DNA of 64,000 nt, taken from positions 99,052,026 through 99,116,025 of the forward strand of contig OW121744.1 in assembly GCA_933228675.1 (NCBI GenBank), in the 5' to 3' direction. This stretch comes from Stomorhina lunata. Its lineage: Eukaryota; Arthropoda; Insecta; Diptera; Rhiniidae. A program made the translations under genes and the position numbers. This document shows positions 24,901 through 32,147 of the stretch, in pieces; within the stretch, counting starts at the first letter, position 1, and each line of letters starts with the position of its first letter. Under the pieces are notes generated by a model. That model was not told the origin of the DNA. It ran no database searches and saw nothing but the letters and a program-made list of their open reading frames with translations.

Positions 24901-27900
24901 GAAGGATGACGTTAGTGTATGTAAAATAAGGATGACTTTCCAGGGTTAAAGGTATCTTGTGAGGGTACAGTTGGAAATTTACTCCAAAGCTCTAGGTAAT
25001 GACCTAAGACAGTAACTAGACTATATAAAGATCGAAATATTTATGACAATTCAAGAAAAAGTCAACATAATGACCAAAGATAGAAAAATGTCATGCTAAA
25101 ACACTTATAGCAAAAAATGTATTTAAATAGGAAAATGTTAAGACAGATTAGAAAATATTAAAAACCTCAATTTGACAAGTATTTAAATTATCAAATAAAT
25201 ATAAAATATTTAGCTTTTTTCGTTTCAAAAGCCCACCACCCCCACCTCATCCCACTTTCCATTTAAAGCCAAAATTTATCATTTCCTGCTCAAAAAAGTA
25301 TACTTTATTATTTATAGTGCCAGGACATTTGTTTAAATAAAAAAAAAGATTTCTAAAAAAAAACAAAACTAAACGCTAATTGCTTTTCTAAAATAAATAT
25401 AATTAATAATCTATTTTTATTTTATTCTTTATTTTTCGAATAATCCAACAAAACAAAAATTATCAAATGTAATTTTCAAATAAAAAACCAAAAAAAAAAA
25501 TAAACTGTGAACAAAATAACGAAAAATTTAAAAACGGATTGAATTGAATCGAAATGAATCGTAACTAAAAAATCTAATCAATGAATGAATTTGTATGAAA
25601 AAATAGTGCTTTAGCTGCTCAAATGTATGCGGCTCAACTATCGACACAACAGCAAAACATGTATGTTGACAATTAAATAACAACAACAAAAATACAACTG
25701 AAAAATAAGTATTTAAATTAACAAAATATAAATGCTTTTTTAAAAAACCAAATTTTTATAGATTTTTCATGAAAAAAGGAAAAATCTAGAAAAATTATGA
25801 AAAAAAACGTTAAGGAAAAGATTTTAAGGTTTTAAATACCAATAAAGAGGGCAAATTTTTGAACCAAAAAAAACAAACCGTGTGTTCTGTTTGACAACAT
25901 ATGTTGTTAAAATGAACACAATGTTGTCATTTTGATAACATAAGCGTTCAAAATTCCTTTAAGTAAAATTGATTTTTTAGAATTTTTTAAAACAAACGCA
26001 AAATAAAAATGAAAATTCCAGAAGCTACAACGAACGCCATCTGTTTTAGAACATATGTTGTTAATTTGAACAAATTATTGTCATTTTGATAATGCAAGTT
26101 TTCAATCTGCCTCTAGGTGATATTGACTTTTCTAGATATTTTAAAACTTAAAATCTTTTCTAAAACGTTTTGAGACACAAAACTTTTATTTTCTTTATTT
26201 TTAGTATGCGCTAAACATTTTAAGCTGTTTTTATTATATTAAACATTGGCCAGGGCATTGCCTTTAATTTTAGATCTAATTATATATTTAACCAAATATT
26301 AAATAAATCTTATAAAAATTAATAAAATAAAACAAAATATTTTATTTTATACAAAAAATATCAAAATACTTTTTTCATTTTTCATAAAAATATGTTTGGC
26401 TTGTTTTGAAATGAAATAAAAATTATCTCAAAAAAATTATCAAAGAAAAAAACCCCAAAAACAATGTCCTGGCACTTTTTTTATTTCAAATAAGCGCATA
26501 CTAAAATTTAAAAAAATAAATTAAAAAAACCCCAAAAACAATTAAAAAAAACTCCCTACTTTCCCCTTCTCAGGTTTGAAAAATTAGATATAACACCAAA
26601 GAGTGCTCAAAAAATTAAGCCCGTTTTAGAACGTTGGATGAAAGAGGCCGAAGAGAGGTGAGAGTATGGATTAAGTTCCTACCACGTTTACTTTTGTTTC
26701 TTTTCCTGGAAAATACTAACTTTTTCCTTCGTTTTTTCCATTTCTTTTTCTTTTAATTTTGTTCACTTTAGTCACTGGAATCGCTTTAAATCTGGCCAAA
26801 ATCATTTAACCGATTATATTGGCGTGGAGCCATCGAAGAAACGCAAGCGTCGCACCTCGTTTACACCGCAAGCTTTAGAGCTTTTAAATGCTCATTTTGA
26901 GCGTAATACCCATCCATCGGGTGAGTGGTAATTTCAAATTTTATTTTTACTAAATATTTATTAAAATTTTGTTTAATGTTTTGGGTTAAATCTTTTATTT
27001 TAGTTATAAAAAATTTATTATTTTGTACAAAAAGCTTTAAAAAAGAAAAAAGCTTTTAATGAAAAGGCTTTTTAATTATATATAGGGAATTTTTAGGCTT
27101 CATTTTCATATTTGTCCACGATTTGAAAAAAATTTAAACGTTTAACTCCAGTATATACAATACAAAAGCTTTTAACACAACTGAGCTTTTGAGCCTAGTG
27201 AAAATAAAACTTATAAAGCTCGAGTTCTTAAATCATCAGATATTAAATAAAGCTTTCCTAAATATCCTATAGGTCAGACCTGTTTTAAATCGTATATGTA
27301 CATTAATATTTGCATTTCTGGTAAACAACTTTAAAAGCTTCACGGTCAGTGTTACTTGATTTACATTTGTTTCATATATTCGAGCATTCTTCATACAATT
27401 AAGCAAAAAATTATAATCTGGCAGCGCTGACTAAGTGTGAGCGGGACAAACATAGTTGCCTCTCGCTCGCACATAGTGTGTCGGTGTAAATGGTCAAAAG
27501 CTCTTTTGTAAAAGTTCACACATTGTGCTGTAGAGCTGGACGGCTCCGCTGTAGATATTAAATATTAATGTCATTTGATATAAGAGTTTTAATTTAAAAA
27601 GTTAAAAAGCTTTTGAATAATAACTTTTCAAAAGCTTTTTAATTAAGCATAAGTAAAACTTTGTTTTACTTAAAAGCTTTTCATATATGAAATATGATAT
27701 TAGAATAAAAAGTGTAATATTTTGTCAATGGAAAGCTTTTCTTGAATTTATATTAAATTATATTAAAACTTCAAAGTTTTCTAAAAAAAAAAACATAAAA
27801 AAACTTACTTTTGCTAAAAAGCTTTCAATAGTTTTAATGCTAAAAATTTTATTTTAAAGCTTAATTAAACGTTTTTAAAAAGTTTTTCATAAACTGCTGG

Positions 27901-30065
27901 GAATATTTTAGAAGATGAGTTAATAAATTATTGGAAAGCTTTCAACCACAGCTTTTAAATAAAATTGTTTAAAAGATGGAAACTTTTTAATATGAATGAA
28001 TTTCAAAAGCTTTATTTAACAGTACTGTTAAGTTAATTATGAGCTTTTATAATAAATGAGCTTTTACTTGAAAGCTTTCAATAGATATAATATAAAATTA
28101 GAATAAATGTGTAATATTTTGTTCATGGAAAGCTTTACTTGAACTGAAGCTTTAAATTTCAAAACTTCAAAGTTTTCCACAAAAAACATAAAAAATACTT
28201 ACTTTTATTAAAAAGCTTTCAATGGCTTTAGTGATTCAAATTTTATTTGAAAGACGTTTTTAAAAAGTTTTTCATAAATTGCTGAGAATATTTTAGAAGA
28301 TGACTTGATAAATTATTGGAAAGCTTCCAACCACAGGTTTTAAATAAAAATGTTTAAAAGATGGAAACTTTTTAATATGAATGAATTTCAAAAGCTTTAT
28401 TTAACAGTACTGTTAAGTTAATTATGAGCTTTTATATTCAATAGATATAATATAAAATTAGAATAAATGTGTAATATTTTGTTCATGGAAAGCTTTACTT
28501 GAACTGAAGCTTTAAATTTCAAAACTTCAAAGTTTTCCACAAAAGACATAAAAAATACTTACTTTTATTAAAAAGCTTTCAATGGCTTTAGTGATTCAAA
28601 TTTTATTTGAAAGACGTTTTTAAAAAGTTTTTCATAAATTGCTGGGAATATTTAAGAAGATGACTTGATAAATTATTGGAAAGCTTTCAACCACAGCTTT
28701 TAAATAAAAATGTTTAAAAGATTGAAACTTTTTAATATGAATGAAGCGTTATTTAACAGTACTGTTAAGTTAATTATAAACATTTTCTAGAAAAGCTTTA
28801 AAGTGTCTCTTAAGAGCTTTTTTTAAATATAGAAAGCTTTCATACAAAAATTTCTAACGTCATTTTATACTTCTGTTTGAGTATTTTAATAAATGAGCTT
28901 TTATAATAAATGAGCTTTTATAATAAATGAGCTTTTACTTGAAAGCTTTCAATAGATATAATATAAAATTAGAATAAATGTGTAATATTTTGTTCATGGA
29001 AAGCTTTACTTGAACTGAAGCTTTAAATTTCAAAACTTCAAAGTTTTCCACAAAAAACATAAAAAATACTTACTTTTATTAAAAAGCTTTCAATGGCTTT
29101 AGTGATTCAAATTTTATTTGAAAGACGTTTTTAAAAAGTTTTTCATAAATTGCTGGGAATATTTTAGAAGATGACTTGATATATTATTGGAAAGCTTCCA
29201 ACCACAGTTTTTAAATAAAAATGTTTACAAGATGGAAACTTTTTAATATGAATGAATTTCAAAAGCTTTATTTAACAGTACTGTTAAGTTAATTATGAGC
29301 TTTTATAATAAATGAGCTTTTACTTGAAAGCTTTCAATAGATATAATATAAAATTAGAATAAATTTGTAATATTTTGTTAATAGAAAGCATTTCTTGAAC
29401 TGAAGCTTTAAACTTCAAAACTTCAAAGTTTTCTACAAAAAGCATAAAAAAACTTACTTTTACTAAAAAGCTTTCAATAGTTTTAGTGATTCAAATTTTA
29501 TTTAAAAGACGTTTTTTAATATTTTTTTCATAAGAAGATGACTTAATAAATTATTTTAAAGCTTTCAACCACAGCTTTTAAATAAAGTTGTTTAAAAGAT
29601 TGAAACTTGTTAATATTAATGAATTTCCAAAGCTCTTAGAACATTTTACAGTGCTGTTAAATAATTTATAAAAATTTTCTAAAAAAAGCTTTATGTGTCT
29701 CTAAAAAGCTTTTTAACTATTGAAAGCTCTCATACAAAAAACAAGATTTTAACCTCATCTTATACGTTTTTTCGTATTTTAATAAATAGCTTTTATAATA
29801 AATGAGCTTTTATAAATAAATGAGCTTTTTTGAATAAATTAATTAATTTATTTTCTTTTCTTCGTATCATTTGTAAATGTGTCGTTTTACATATGTATAT
29901 CATACTAACCCGTTTCTTTTCTAAATATTTCTTTATTCAGGCACCGAGATTACTGGACTGGCTCATCAATTGGGCTACGAGCGCGAGGTTATACGTATTT
30001 GGTTCTGTAATAAACGACAGGCTTTAAAGAATACAGTGCGTATGATGTCTAAAGGAATGGTTTAA
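389..30065 (+). CDS. pdm3: pdm3, POU class VI homeodomain transcription factor (5' partial, seven exons)
   Basis: Nuclear DNA-binding regulator; in Drosophila pdm3 acts in olfactory neuron identity and axon targeting and in abdominal pigmentation (established knowledge). Exons 389-946, 1006-2341, 2410-2756, 15963-16143, 26574-26657, 26772-26920 and 29941-30065 join in frame with GT-AG introns to 925 codons and a TAA at 30063. Counting from the first complete codon (391), residues ~1-745 are low complexity: poly-Ala, poly-Gln (~288-310), His runs and Arg/Glu/Asp repeats (~474-513 and ~702-718). The POU-specific domain is ~760-835 (KEFAKAFKLRRLSLGLTQTQ), the linker includes DYIGVEPSKK, and the homeodomain is ~858-917 with the POU signature WFCNKRQ (905-911). 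The LRRLSLGLTQ and ALSVTEGPAYSQSAICRFE segments are class VI, not nubbin/pdm2. Start codon and 5' exons are off-window. No break is seen. Confidence 0.96.
1006..2341 (+). CDS. pdm3: pdm3 coding exon b (large low-complexity exon)
   Basis: The acceptor is TTTCAG at 1000-1005; the joined reading is AQGIAVQTILTIPVSPQ, which runs straight across the splice. The exon encodes the poly-Gln/His tract, two poly-Ala runs, a Ser-rich part and a long alternating Arg/Glu/Asp tract at about 1880-1992. It ends AAT AG before GTAAGT at 2342. Such tracts are expected to be disordered and to vary in length between species. Confidence 0.92.
2410..2756 (+). CDS. pdm3: pdm3 coding exon c
   Basis: The acceptor is CCCACAG at 2403-2409; it completes an Arg codon and reads LSSSNGELTITKSHGPP. 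It contains a second Arg/Glu repeat at about 2620-2668. The donor GTGAGT at 2757 is chosen because joining CCG A to the next exon gives SPNEPTINQ in frame. A second GT four bases downstream (2761) would shift the frame. Confidence 0.9.
2940..3720. repeat. Interspersed repeat with ~130-bp sub-repeats and inverted second half
   Basis: Sub-repeats share GATCTTTAGCAAA, TTGTTGC, CATGAGTCGACGAAG and GATAGATGGCGCCA. About three direct copies lie at 3025-3310. The second half (3350-3720) carries the same words in inverted orientation, joined by a segment with the hairpin CCGAGC-CTT-GCTCGG at ~3362. The same family makes the centre of the palindrome at 34.1-34.9 kb. I do not recognise a named transposon family. 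Confidence 0.7.
3721..4744. other. AT-rich intronic stretch rich in AAGCTTTT
   Basis: No gene. Contains many copies of the palindromic word AAAAGCTTTT within degenerate repeats. One ~120-bp segment (near 3985-4100, beginning GATGAAAAAGCTTTTC) recurs near 4540-4660. It grades into the minisatellite array that follows. Confidence 0.5.
4745..6957. repeat. Minisatellite array A, 28-30 bp units with TTTTCTAYAG core
   Basis: Tandem units of 28 bp (AAAATTTTTGATAAAAAATT followed by TTCTACAG) and 30 bp (with CTATAG). The first ~200 bp are degenerate. A segment of about 550 bp starting at CTCTATAG (5381) recurs at 6160, an offset of 779 bp, so the array carries a higher-order duplication. The 30-bp units are open in several frames and give meaningless repeats of Phe, Tyr, Lys and Ile. 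Confidence 0.95.
6958..7900. repeat. Degenerate ~200-300 bp tandem repeats
   Basis: The phrase TTACTGAGG followed by GACCTTTGAATAAAAAA-like sequence recurs near 7142, 7442 and 7632, and each copy continues with similar AAAGCTTT-rich sequence (GGCAAAGCTTT, GAGAAAGCTTTT). Copies are diverged, so this is an old tandem duplication inside the intron. Confidence 0.6.
7901..9599. other. Low-repeat intronic DNA
   Basis: No coding exon, RNA gene or transposon recognised. The minus-strand ORFs at 8380-8818 are low-complexity readings of AT-rich DNA with no domain. It could hold regulatory sequence, but nothing specific is visible. Confidence 0.5.
9600..11075. repeat. Minisatellite array B, 31-bp units
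   Basis: Units read TATAAAAATAGTAAATTTTT then GAAAAATTTCC, 31 bp, with drift between units. Subunits with AAAATTTTGAAAATTTT are palindromic. Array C further along carries the complementary orientation of the same repeat. Confidence 0.95.
11076..12609. other. Low-repeat intronic DNA between inverted arrays
   Basis: About 1.5 kb without tandem repeats, ORFs of merit or a recognised element. It would be the loop if arrays B and C pair. Short CAG/CAA-type runs near 11520 are simple sequence. Confidence 0.5.
12610..15360. repeat. Minisatellite array C, 31-bp units in inverse orientation to array B
   Basis: The unit is TATTTTTATA followed by two 10-bp arms, GTAAAATTTT and AAAATTTTAC, around a single C: a perfect 21-bp palindrome in a 31-bp period. 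Units at about 14.3-15.05 kb are almost identical, implying recent homogenisation. A short block at 13320-13450 has array B orientation. Confidence 0.95.
15361..15962 (+). other. Intronic DNA upstream of the POU exon
   Basis: No repeat array or ORF. It contains a TGCTGCTAATGCAGCA palindrome at about 15460 and a pyrimidine-rich tract leading to the acceptor AG at 15961-15962. Possibly regulatory, but unproven. Confidence 0.45.
15963..16143 (+). CDS. pdm3: pdm3 exon d, start of POU-specific domain
   Basis: Reads NEPTINQATTNMVDGIDLDE and then the first ~45 residues of the POU-specific domain (KEFAKAFKLRRLSLGLTQTQ and VGQALSVTEGPAYSQSAIC). It ends TGC AG before GTAAGC. Splitting the POU-specific domain just before RFEKLDITPK fits the class VI signature. 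Confidence 0.96.
17064..17100. repeat. 37-bp near-perfect palindrome
   Basis: Arms AATTTATTTG and CAAATAAATT enclose CTATAACTAGTTATAG, itself a perfect 16-bp palindrome, with one unpaired C on the left side. It lies upstream of the eroded repeat that hosts the mariner. It may be a transposon-derived hairpin or a fixed small insertion. Confidence 0.75.
17110..17744. repeat. Eroded ~30-bp tandem repeat, left part
   Basis: Words such as AACTGAACTAT, AACGATT, TTAACGAATTT and AAGCAATTGAACTA recur every ~25-35 bp in diverged form, and the pattern resumes after the mariner (19022-19340). I infer one old minisatellite split by the mariner insertion. Unit boundaries are not exact. Confidence 0.5.
17832..18209 (+). 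pseudogene. Mariner transposase N-terminal half (broken)
   Basis: Encodes the DNA-binding half: SVREVYLKLRPFYGRHNRPS, then TMDRFRTTFTL and QRRRTVRTEE. The natural ATG is probably 17845 (MNRLTKEQ), which lies in another frame, so there is an indel at about 17895-17905 before SVREVY. In the DRFRTTFTL frame a TAA at 18207-18209 follows RPYKIQLVQ. The second half continues in the same frame, so this is a nonsense change and not a natural end. Confidence 0.88.
18210..18917 (+). pseudogene. Mariner transposase catalytic half, catalytic residues lost
   Basis: Same frame as the N-terminal half after the TAA. Motifs: HRKILFSGEAHFWLNGYVNK, then WFQQDGATCHIA (catalytic Asp at 18585-18587), then PPRSCDLTPLHYFLWGYVKS. 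The first catalytic position reads GGT (Gly, 18306-18308) where the family has GAT, and the third reads CAT (His, 18711-18713) where the family has GAT. Each is one base change. With the stop and frameshift, the copy cannot be an active transposase. It ends at TAA after IIFKH. Confidence 0.9.
19022..19342. repeat. Eroded ~30-bp tandem repeat, right part
   Basis: Diverged units of the form AACGAATTTGACTACTAAAA and GACAAGATGGACAAGATTG. It continues the pattern seen left of the mariner. An 86-residue ORF here has no domain and is read through these repeats. Confidence 0.5.
19343..19376. mobile_element. Solo mariner-type terminal repeat remnant
   Basis: TATAGGGTGTTTTTTTTATA followed by GAGTGACATAAGAAC resembles the terminal repeat of the mariner 320 bp upstream. 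No transposase follows. It is probably an end fragment of another copy or a very short internally deleted one. Confidence 0.45.
19388..20186. repeat. Interspersed repeat with GATACCCTTCACCAC / GTGGTGAAGGGTGT ends
   Basis: An ~0.8-kb element widespread in type among fly genomes (from memory; family name not certain). It opens AACAAGTAAGAAAGCGCTAT and GATACCCTTCACCAC, and contains CCAGCCAGCCAGCCAGACGG and ACGGACATCGCTAAATCGAC. It closes with ACAAACATCAGCACAAAC and GTGGTGAAGGGTGTAAC. A shorter diverged copy lies at 23915-24232. No coding capacity. Confidence 0.75.
20440..20960. repeat. Two tandem copies of a 260-bp repeat
   Basis: CCGATAGATGGCGTTGTACA starts both copies (20448 and 20708). They remain nearly identical through AAAGTCTTCAATGT. 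The only clear differences are a 4-bp CAAA insertion and a few substitutions. A recent tandem duplication of unknown origin. Confidence 0.9.
21020..22262. mobile_element. Non-autonomous element with long imperfect inverted repeats
   Basis: Left end GTAACAAAGAAGAGATATAT, then GGCACGCTGATTTCAAT and GGGAAACCCTA. The right side has the inverse order, with GGGTTTCCC, AAATCAGCGTGCC and ATATATCTTGCTTTGTTAC. Inside sits a second inverted pair, GCTTGGTGCTAAAAGGGCCA at 21295 and TGGCCCTTTTAGTACCAAGC at 21958, whose relative stands alone at 62.83 kb. No transposase. It is either one fold-back element or a MITE nested in another. Confidence 0.65.
21282..21990. mobile_element. MITE, CTTGGTGCTAAAAGGGCCAA family (inner element)
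   Basis: Ends ATATCTGTTGCTTGGTGCTA and TAGTACCAAGCCACAGATAT are inverted repeats of about 40 bp. The internal words GCTAAAAGGGCCAATGTC (21467) and GTAAAAGGTCCAATGTC (21714) repeat the end, suggesting internal duplication. A shorter copy is at 62830-63050. Confidence 0.7.
22310..22560 (-). pseudogene. Second DD41D mariner fragment (N-terminal transposase part)
   Basis: Read on the minus strand from 22556: ISERLIRRIIGHVQTTFTV, then TDNVHPVRHHRRS. A frame change then gives EEAVAAV, a stop, and ESIKDDSNKSIRWSSHQL. This aligns with the DNA-binding half of the mariner at 17.8 kb (QLIRLTMDRFRTTFTL, EEDPNESIRHRAQQLEL) but is much more diverged, so it is an older or different lineage. No catalytic part is found next to it. 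Confidence 0.75.
22616..23892 (-). mobile_element. Tc1/mariner-superfamily DD37E element, defective
   Basis: About 1.28 kb. Candidate ends GTGCTCTAAATAAAAT (left) and, inverted, GTGTTCTAAAAAAAAT (right) are similar, next to TA. It contains a minus-strand transposase with 37 residues between the second Asp and the Glu, as in the ITmD37E group known from insects. The reading frame is broken near the N-terminus. Confidence 0.75.
22879..23736 (-). pseudogene. DD37E transposase, frameshifted
   Basis: A minus-strand ATG at 23736 starts MDCEKKVRENIIKTFQKI. A frameshift follows, then PSWTFKKIAKNLKVDPRTVS and AIRRYKENLSIERKPGSGRK (helix-turn-helix and linker). A second frameshift enters the 22879-23589 frame, which has CVMDDETYV (first Asp), FFWPDLASCHYGKKALEWY (second Asp) and CPELRPVERYWALVKKEL (Glu). 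All three acidic residues are present, unlike in the mariner at 17.7 kb, but at least two frameshifts make the copy non-coding. Confidence 0.85.
23915..24232. repeat. Truncated copy of the 19.4-kb interspersed repeat
   Basis: Shares CTATGGGAGGTA, TCTGTGCCAAA, AAATTACGACCTGT, CCCAGCCAGCCGGACGGACA, TCGTTAAATCAACTCAG and the end GTGGTGAAGTGTGT with 19865-20186. It is more diverged and lacks the left part. Confidence 0.75.
24667..24945. mobile_element. piggyBac-type MITE, 279 bp, TTAA target site
   Basis: Flanked on both sides by TTAA (24663-24666 and 24946-24949). Ends are CCCTAGAATGTCATCC and, on the other strand, CCCTGGAAAGTCATCC. A second inverted pair, CGTCAAAATGAC near 24690 and GTCAAAATGACG near 24892, lies inside. 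TTAA plus a CCC start is characteristic of piggyBac. No transposase. Confidence 0.9.
25297..26502. mobile_element. Candidate non-autonomous element next to POU exon e
   Basis: AGTAT at 25297 followed by GTGCCAGGACATTTG (25317) is matched in inverse by CAATGTCCTGGCAC (26462) and ATACT (26502). A third similar end (AGTATGCGCT at 26203, GGCCAGGGCATTG at 26248) lies inside, so part may be duplicated. Internally, ACATATGTTGTTAAAATGAA near 25898 and ACATATGTTGTTAATTTGAA near 26052 form a ~155-bp direct duplication. Target duplication is unclear. Confidence 0.45.
26574..26657 (+). CDS. pdm3: pdm3 exon e, end of POU-specific domain
   Basis: 84 bp; acceptor CTTCTCAG, donor GAGAG/GTGAGA. Completes Arg and reads FEKLDITPKSAQKIKPVLER, WMKEAEE, the last helix of the POU-specific domain. 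Phase 2 at both sides, so skipping it would keep the frame but destroy the domain. Confidence 0.95.
26772..26920 (+). CDS. pdm3: pdm3 exon f, POU linker and first part of homeodomain
   Basis: Follows a 114-bp intron with acceptor CACTTTAG. Reads SHWNRFKSGQNHLTDYIGVE, PSKKRKRRTSFTPQALELLN, AHFERNTHPS. The basic KKRKRR stretch starts the homeodomain and may serve in nuclear import. Donor G/GTGAGT at 26921. Confidence 0.96.
26921..29940 (+). other. pdm3: pdm3 intron of 3.0 kb within the homeodomain
   Basis: Donor GTGAGT, acceptor TCTTTATTCAG. The interval 27330-27560 is less AT-rich and non-repetitive (GTGTGAGCGGGACAAAC, TCTCGCTCGCACA form a weak inverted pair). The remainder is AAGCTTT-rich tandem repeat, listed separately. 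Confidence 0.85.
27660..29820. repeat. Four to five tandem copies of a ~360-510 bp unit
   Basis: Each copy contains CAATAGATATAATATAAAAT (28079, 28439, 28950, 29335), TTCATGGAAAGCTTTACTTG, GAAAGACGTTTTTAAAAAG and AACAGTACTGTT. Copies 2-4 are nearly identical; the first, at about 27680, is diverged. Spacings are 360, 511 and 385 bp because of internal insertions. This is a recent local expansion confined to the intron. Confidence 0.9.
29941..30065 (+). CDS. pdm3: pdm3 terminal coding exon g
   Basis: Reads TEITGLAHQLGYEREVIRIW, FCNKRQALKNTVRMMSKGMV and TAA at 30063-30065. It carries homeodomain recognition helix 3 with Cys in WFC, the residue typical of POU homeodomains. The protein ends ten residues after the homeodomain. 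Confidence 0.97.
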
Positions 30066-31400
30066 AATTCAATGAACTACGGCTGGTGAAACAGCTTTAA
30101 GGAATGAAGAGGAAGAAAAAGCTTTAAAATGACAAATGACTAAACATTGAAAGTTCGACGATATATTGAAAACCCGACAAAACATTGAAAGCTTGATGTG
30201 TGGCAAAGCTTTAAACTACAACAACCAAGGAAAAAGCTTAAAGCTTTTCATTGTATATAATAAACATAAAAAAGGAAGATAAAAAATTTATGAAATAATT
30301 TAGGATTTTAAGTAAAATTAAAGACAAAAACACGAAAATTTTTGCAGTAAGAACTAAAAATTATTTTTATTTTAGATATAAATAGATATTCCAAATAAAA
30401 ATATTTAAATAACTAATCCTCAACTTTATTATATGAAAAAACTCCTAAAAAATCTTATAAAAAAAAACAAAATTTAAAATTTTGTTATGCAAAACAAGGT
30501 CCCATTTTCCAATGATGAAACCCTAAAAAATAGTTTTTAATTATAACATTTGGTAGTTCTAAGTAATAATAGGCCATATGTAAAGGTGTGTCATAGCATT
30601 TATCATTTAGTTGTAAAACTTTAAAATTATTAGATTAGAAAAAAAACATTCAAAATTAATAGAATTAGTTACAAAAATTAAAAATAAATAATGTAAAATT
30701 TTTTTTTTTTTTTCTAATAAAAGAACAAAAACCAAGCACAATTATTTTTACAAAATTTTCAAAATAATTTATATTTAACTAAAAAAAATATATAAAATTT
30801 ACCAGAAAAAGAAATTAAACGTGCCATTCCAAAAACAAAATATATAATAAAAAAAATCATCTATATTTTTTCAAAATCTTGTAAAAAATTTTAAAATTCA
30901 TTTAATTTTTAAAAAATTTAACTTTAAAAACTAAAACAGGTTCTTTTTTGGGTTAAAAAGTAAAAAAACTACACTCTCAAATAAACACCTTTAAAAATTA
31001 TAAATAACATTAAACTTTGTCATAATTATAATATTAAAATTATTTAGTATTGTACGTAACTTTTATAGCCTAAAAGATTTAATTTAAAAAAATTAATTAT
31101 AAAACAATAAAACAAAAAATTAACCTAAAATTAAATTTAAACAAAACCCCACTAATGTAAAATTTTATTAAAAATTATATTTAAAAAAAAAACACAATAG
31201 ATTCATATAAAATATGTACAACAAATATGAAAAAAAAAAACAACCAACAAAAATTACTAAATTAATATTATAAAATTAAAAAAAGAAAAAATTAGCATTT
31301 AAAAGAAAAGAAAACGTCATAACACGTTCATATTATTTAAAATGATTGTAATAATAAAAAAAATACATAAAATAAAGGAATATGTAAAAAAATATTTGAA
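30066..31400 (+). other. pdm3: pdm3 3' untranslated region and AT-rich downstream DNA
   Basis: No ORF. The first 200 bp repeat AAAGCTTTAAA-type words. AATAAA at 30259-30264 is the first polyadenylation-type hexamer, but many others follow in this AT-rich stretch, so the 3' end cannot be set. Confidence 0.5.
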
Positions 31401-31429
31401 ATCAAATTGTTTTATTCTTACAATAATTA

Positions 31430-31697
31430 GATGTTACTAAAGTTTTCCATATAAAACTCAAAAAAAAATCAATTTTTGGTATGAAAAATGGATAATCACA
31501 GAATTTCGTTATTTTGCTCTTTCTATCATAGTTAACGAGAAAATCGTGTTTAAAACTGTTCATATGAAATTTTCAAAAAATATCAATTTTTGGTATGAAA
31601 AATTAATAATCACAGAATTTCGTAATTTTGGCTCTATTATCGTAGTTAACTAGAAAATCGAGTTTAAAGCGTTTCATATAAAAATTTCAAAAAAGAT
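31430..31697. repeat. Two tandem copies of a ~130-bp repeat
   Basis: ATCAATTTTTGGTATGAAAA, AATCACAGAATTTCGT and TAGTTAAC followed by GAGAAAATCG (first copy) or TAGAAAATCG (second copy) recur about 122 bp apart. Unknown origin. The stretch 31698-32147 downstream has no ORF or recognised element. Confidence 0.8.
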
Positions 31698-32147
31698 CAA
31701 TCACACTCTGATACAGTGAAAATACACTCGGAACGAAACCAAGCTCAACCAGTAGAACTCGGTTAGAAGATCATTTTATCATTTTTAAAATTTTCGATAT
31801 ACCCTCAAAATCGAAAGTTATCGATAAAAAAACGAGTTTTTTGGACTTAGCGGAGAAAAGAAGGCTTAACTGAGTCATTTTTACATCGATTTTAAATTTT
31901 AAAATGTGTTTCGACAGAAAACAAAATAGGCTTTCACTTCGTAAAGACCTTTTTTAACATGACCAATTTATCATAAAAATATTTTCCGCTGAATTTAAAA
32001 TTTTATTTTTTTTTTTCGATTTTTTCAACTTCGGTGTACTTCGGAGTACTTAAATTAAAATCGGAAGCATTTTAACAGAGATATAACAATTAAAGTAAAA
32101 AAGGTGAATTCAGTATTATTTGTATATTAGAAAATTTTCTATACAAT

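Larger units (their letters stand above)
16144..26573 (+). other. pdm3: pdm3 intron of 10.4 kb inside the POU-specific domain
   Basis: Donor GTAAGC, acceptor CCCCTTCTCAG. It is filled by a transposon cluster, listed separately. Stretches where I see no element are 16144-17063, 20190-20430, 24235-24660 and 24950-25295. A run of TCT at 16485-16502 is simple sequence. Confidence 0.85.

Noticed and set aside
29830..30027. 65-residue plus-strand ORF over the last pdm3 exon
   Set aside because: Different frame from the homeodomain exon; a shadow of it.
389..30065. Assignment to nubbin or pdm2 (POU class II)
   Set aside because: POU-specific and homeodomain residues (LRRLSLGLTQ, SVTEGPAYSQSAICRFE, TSFTPQALELLNAHFERN) are those of class VI pdm3.
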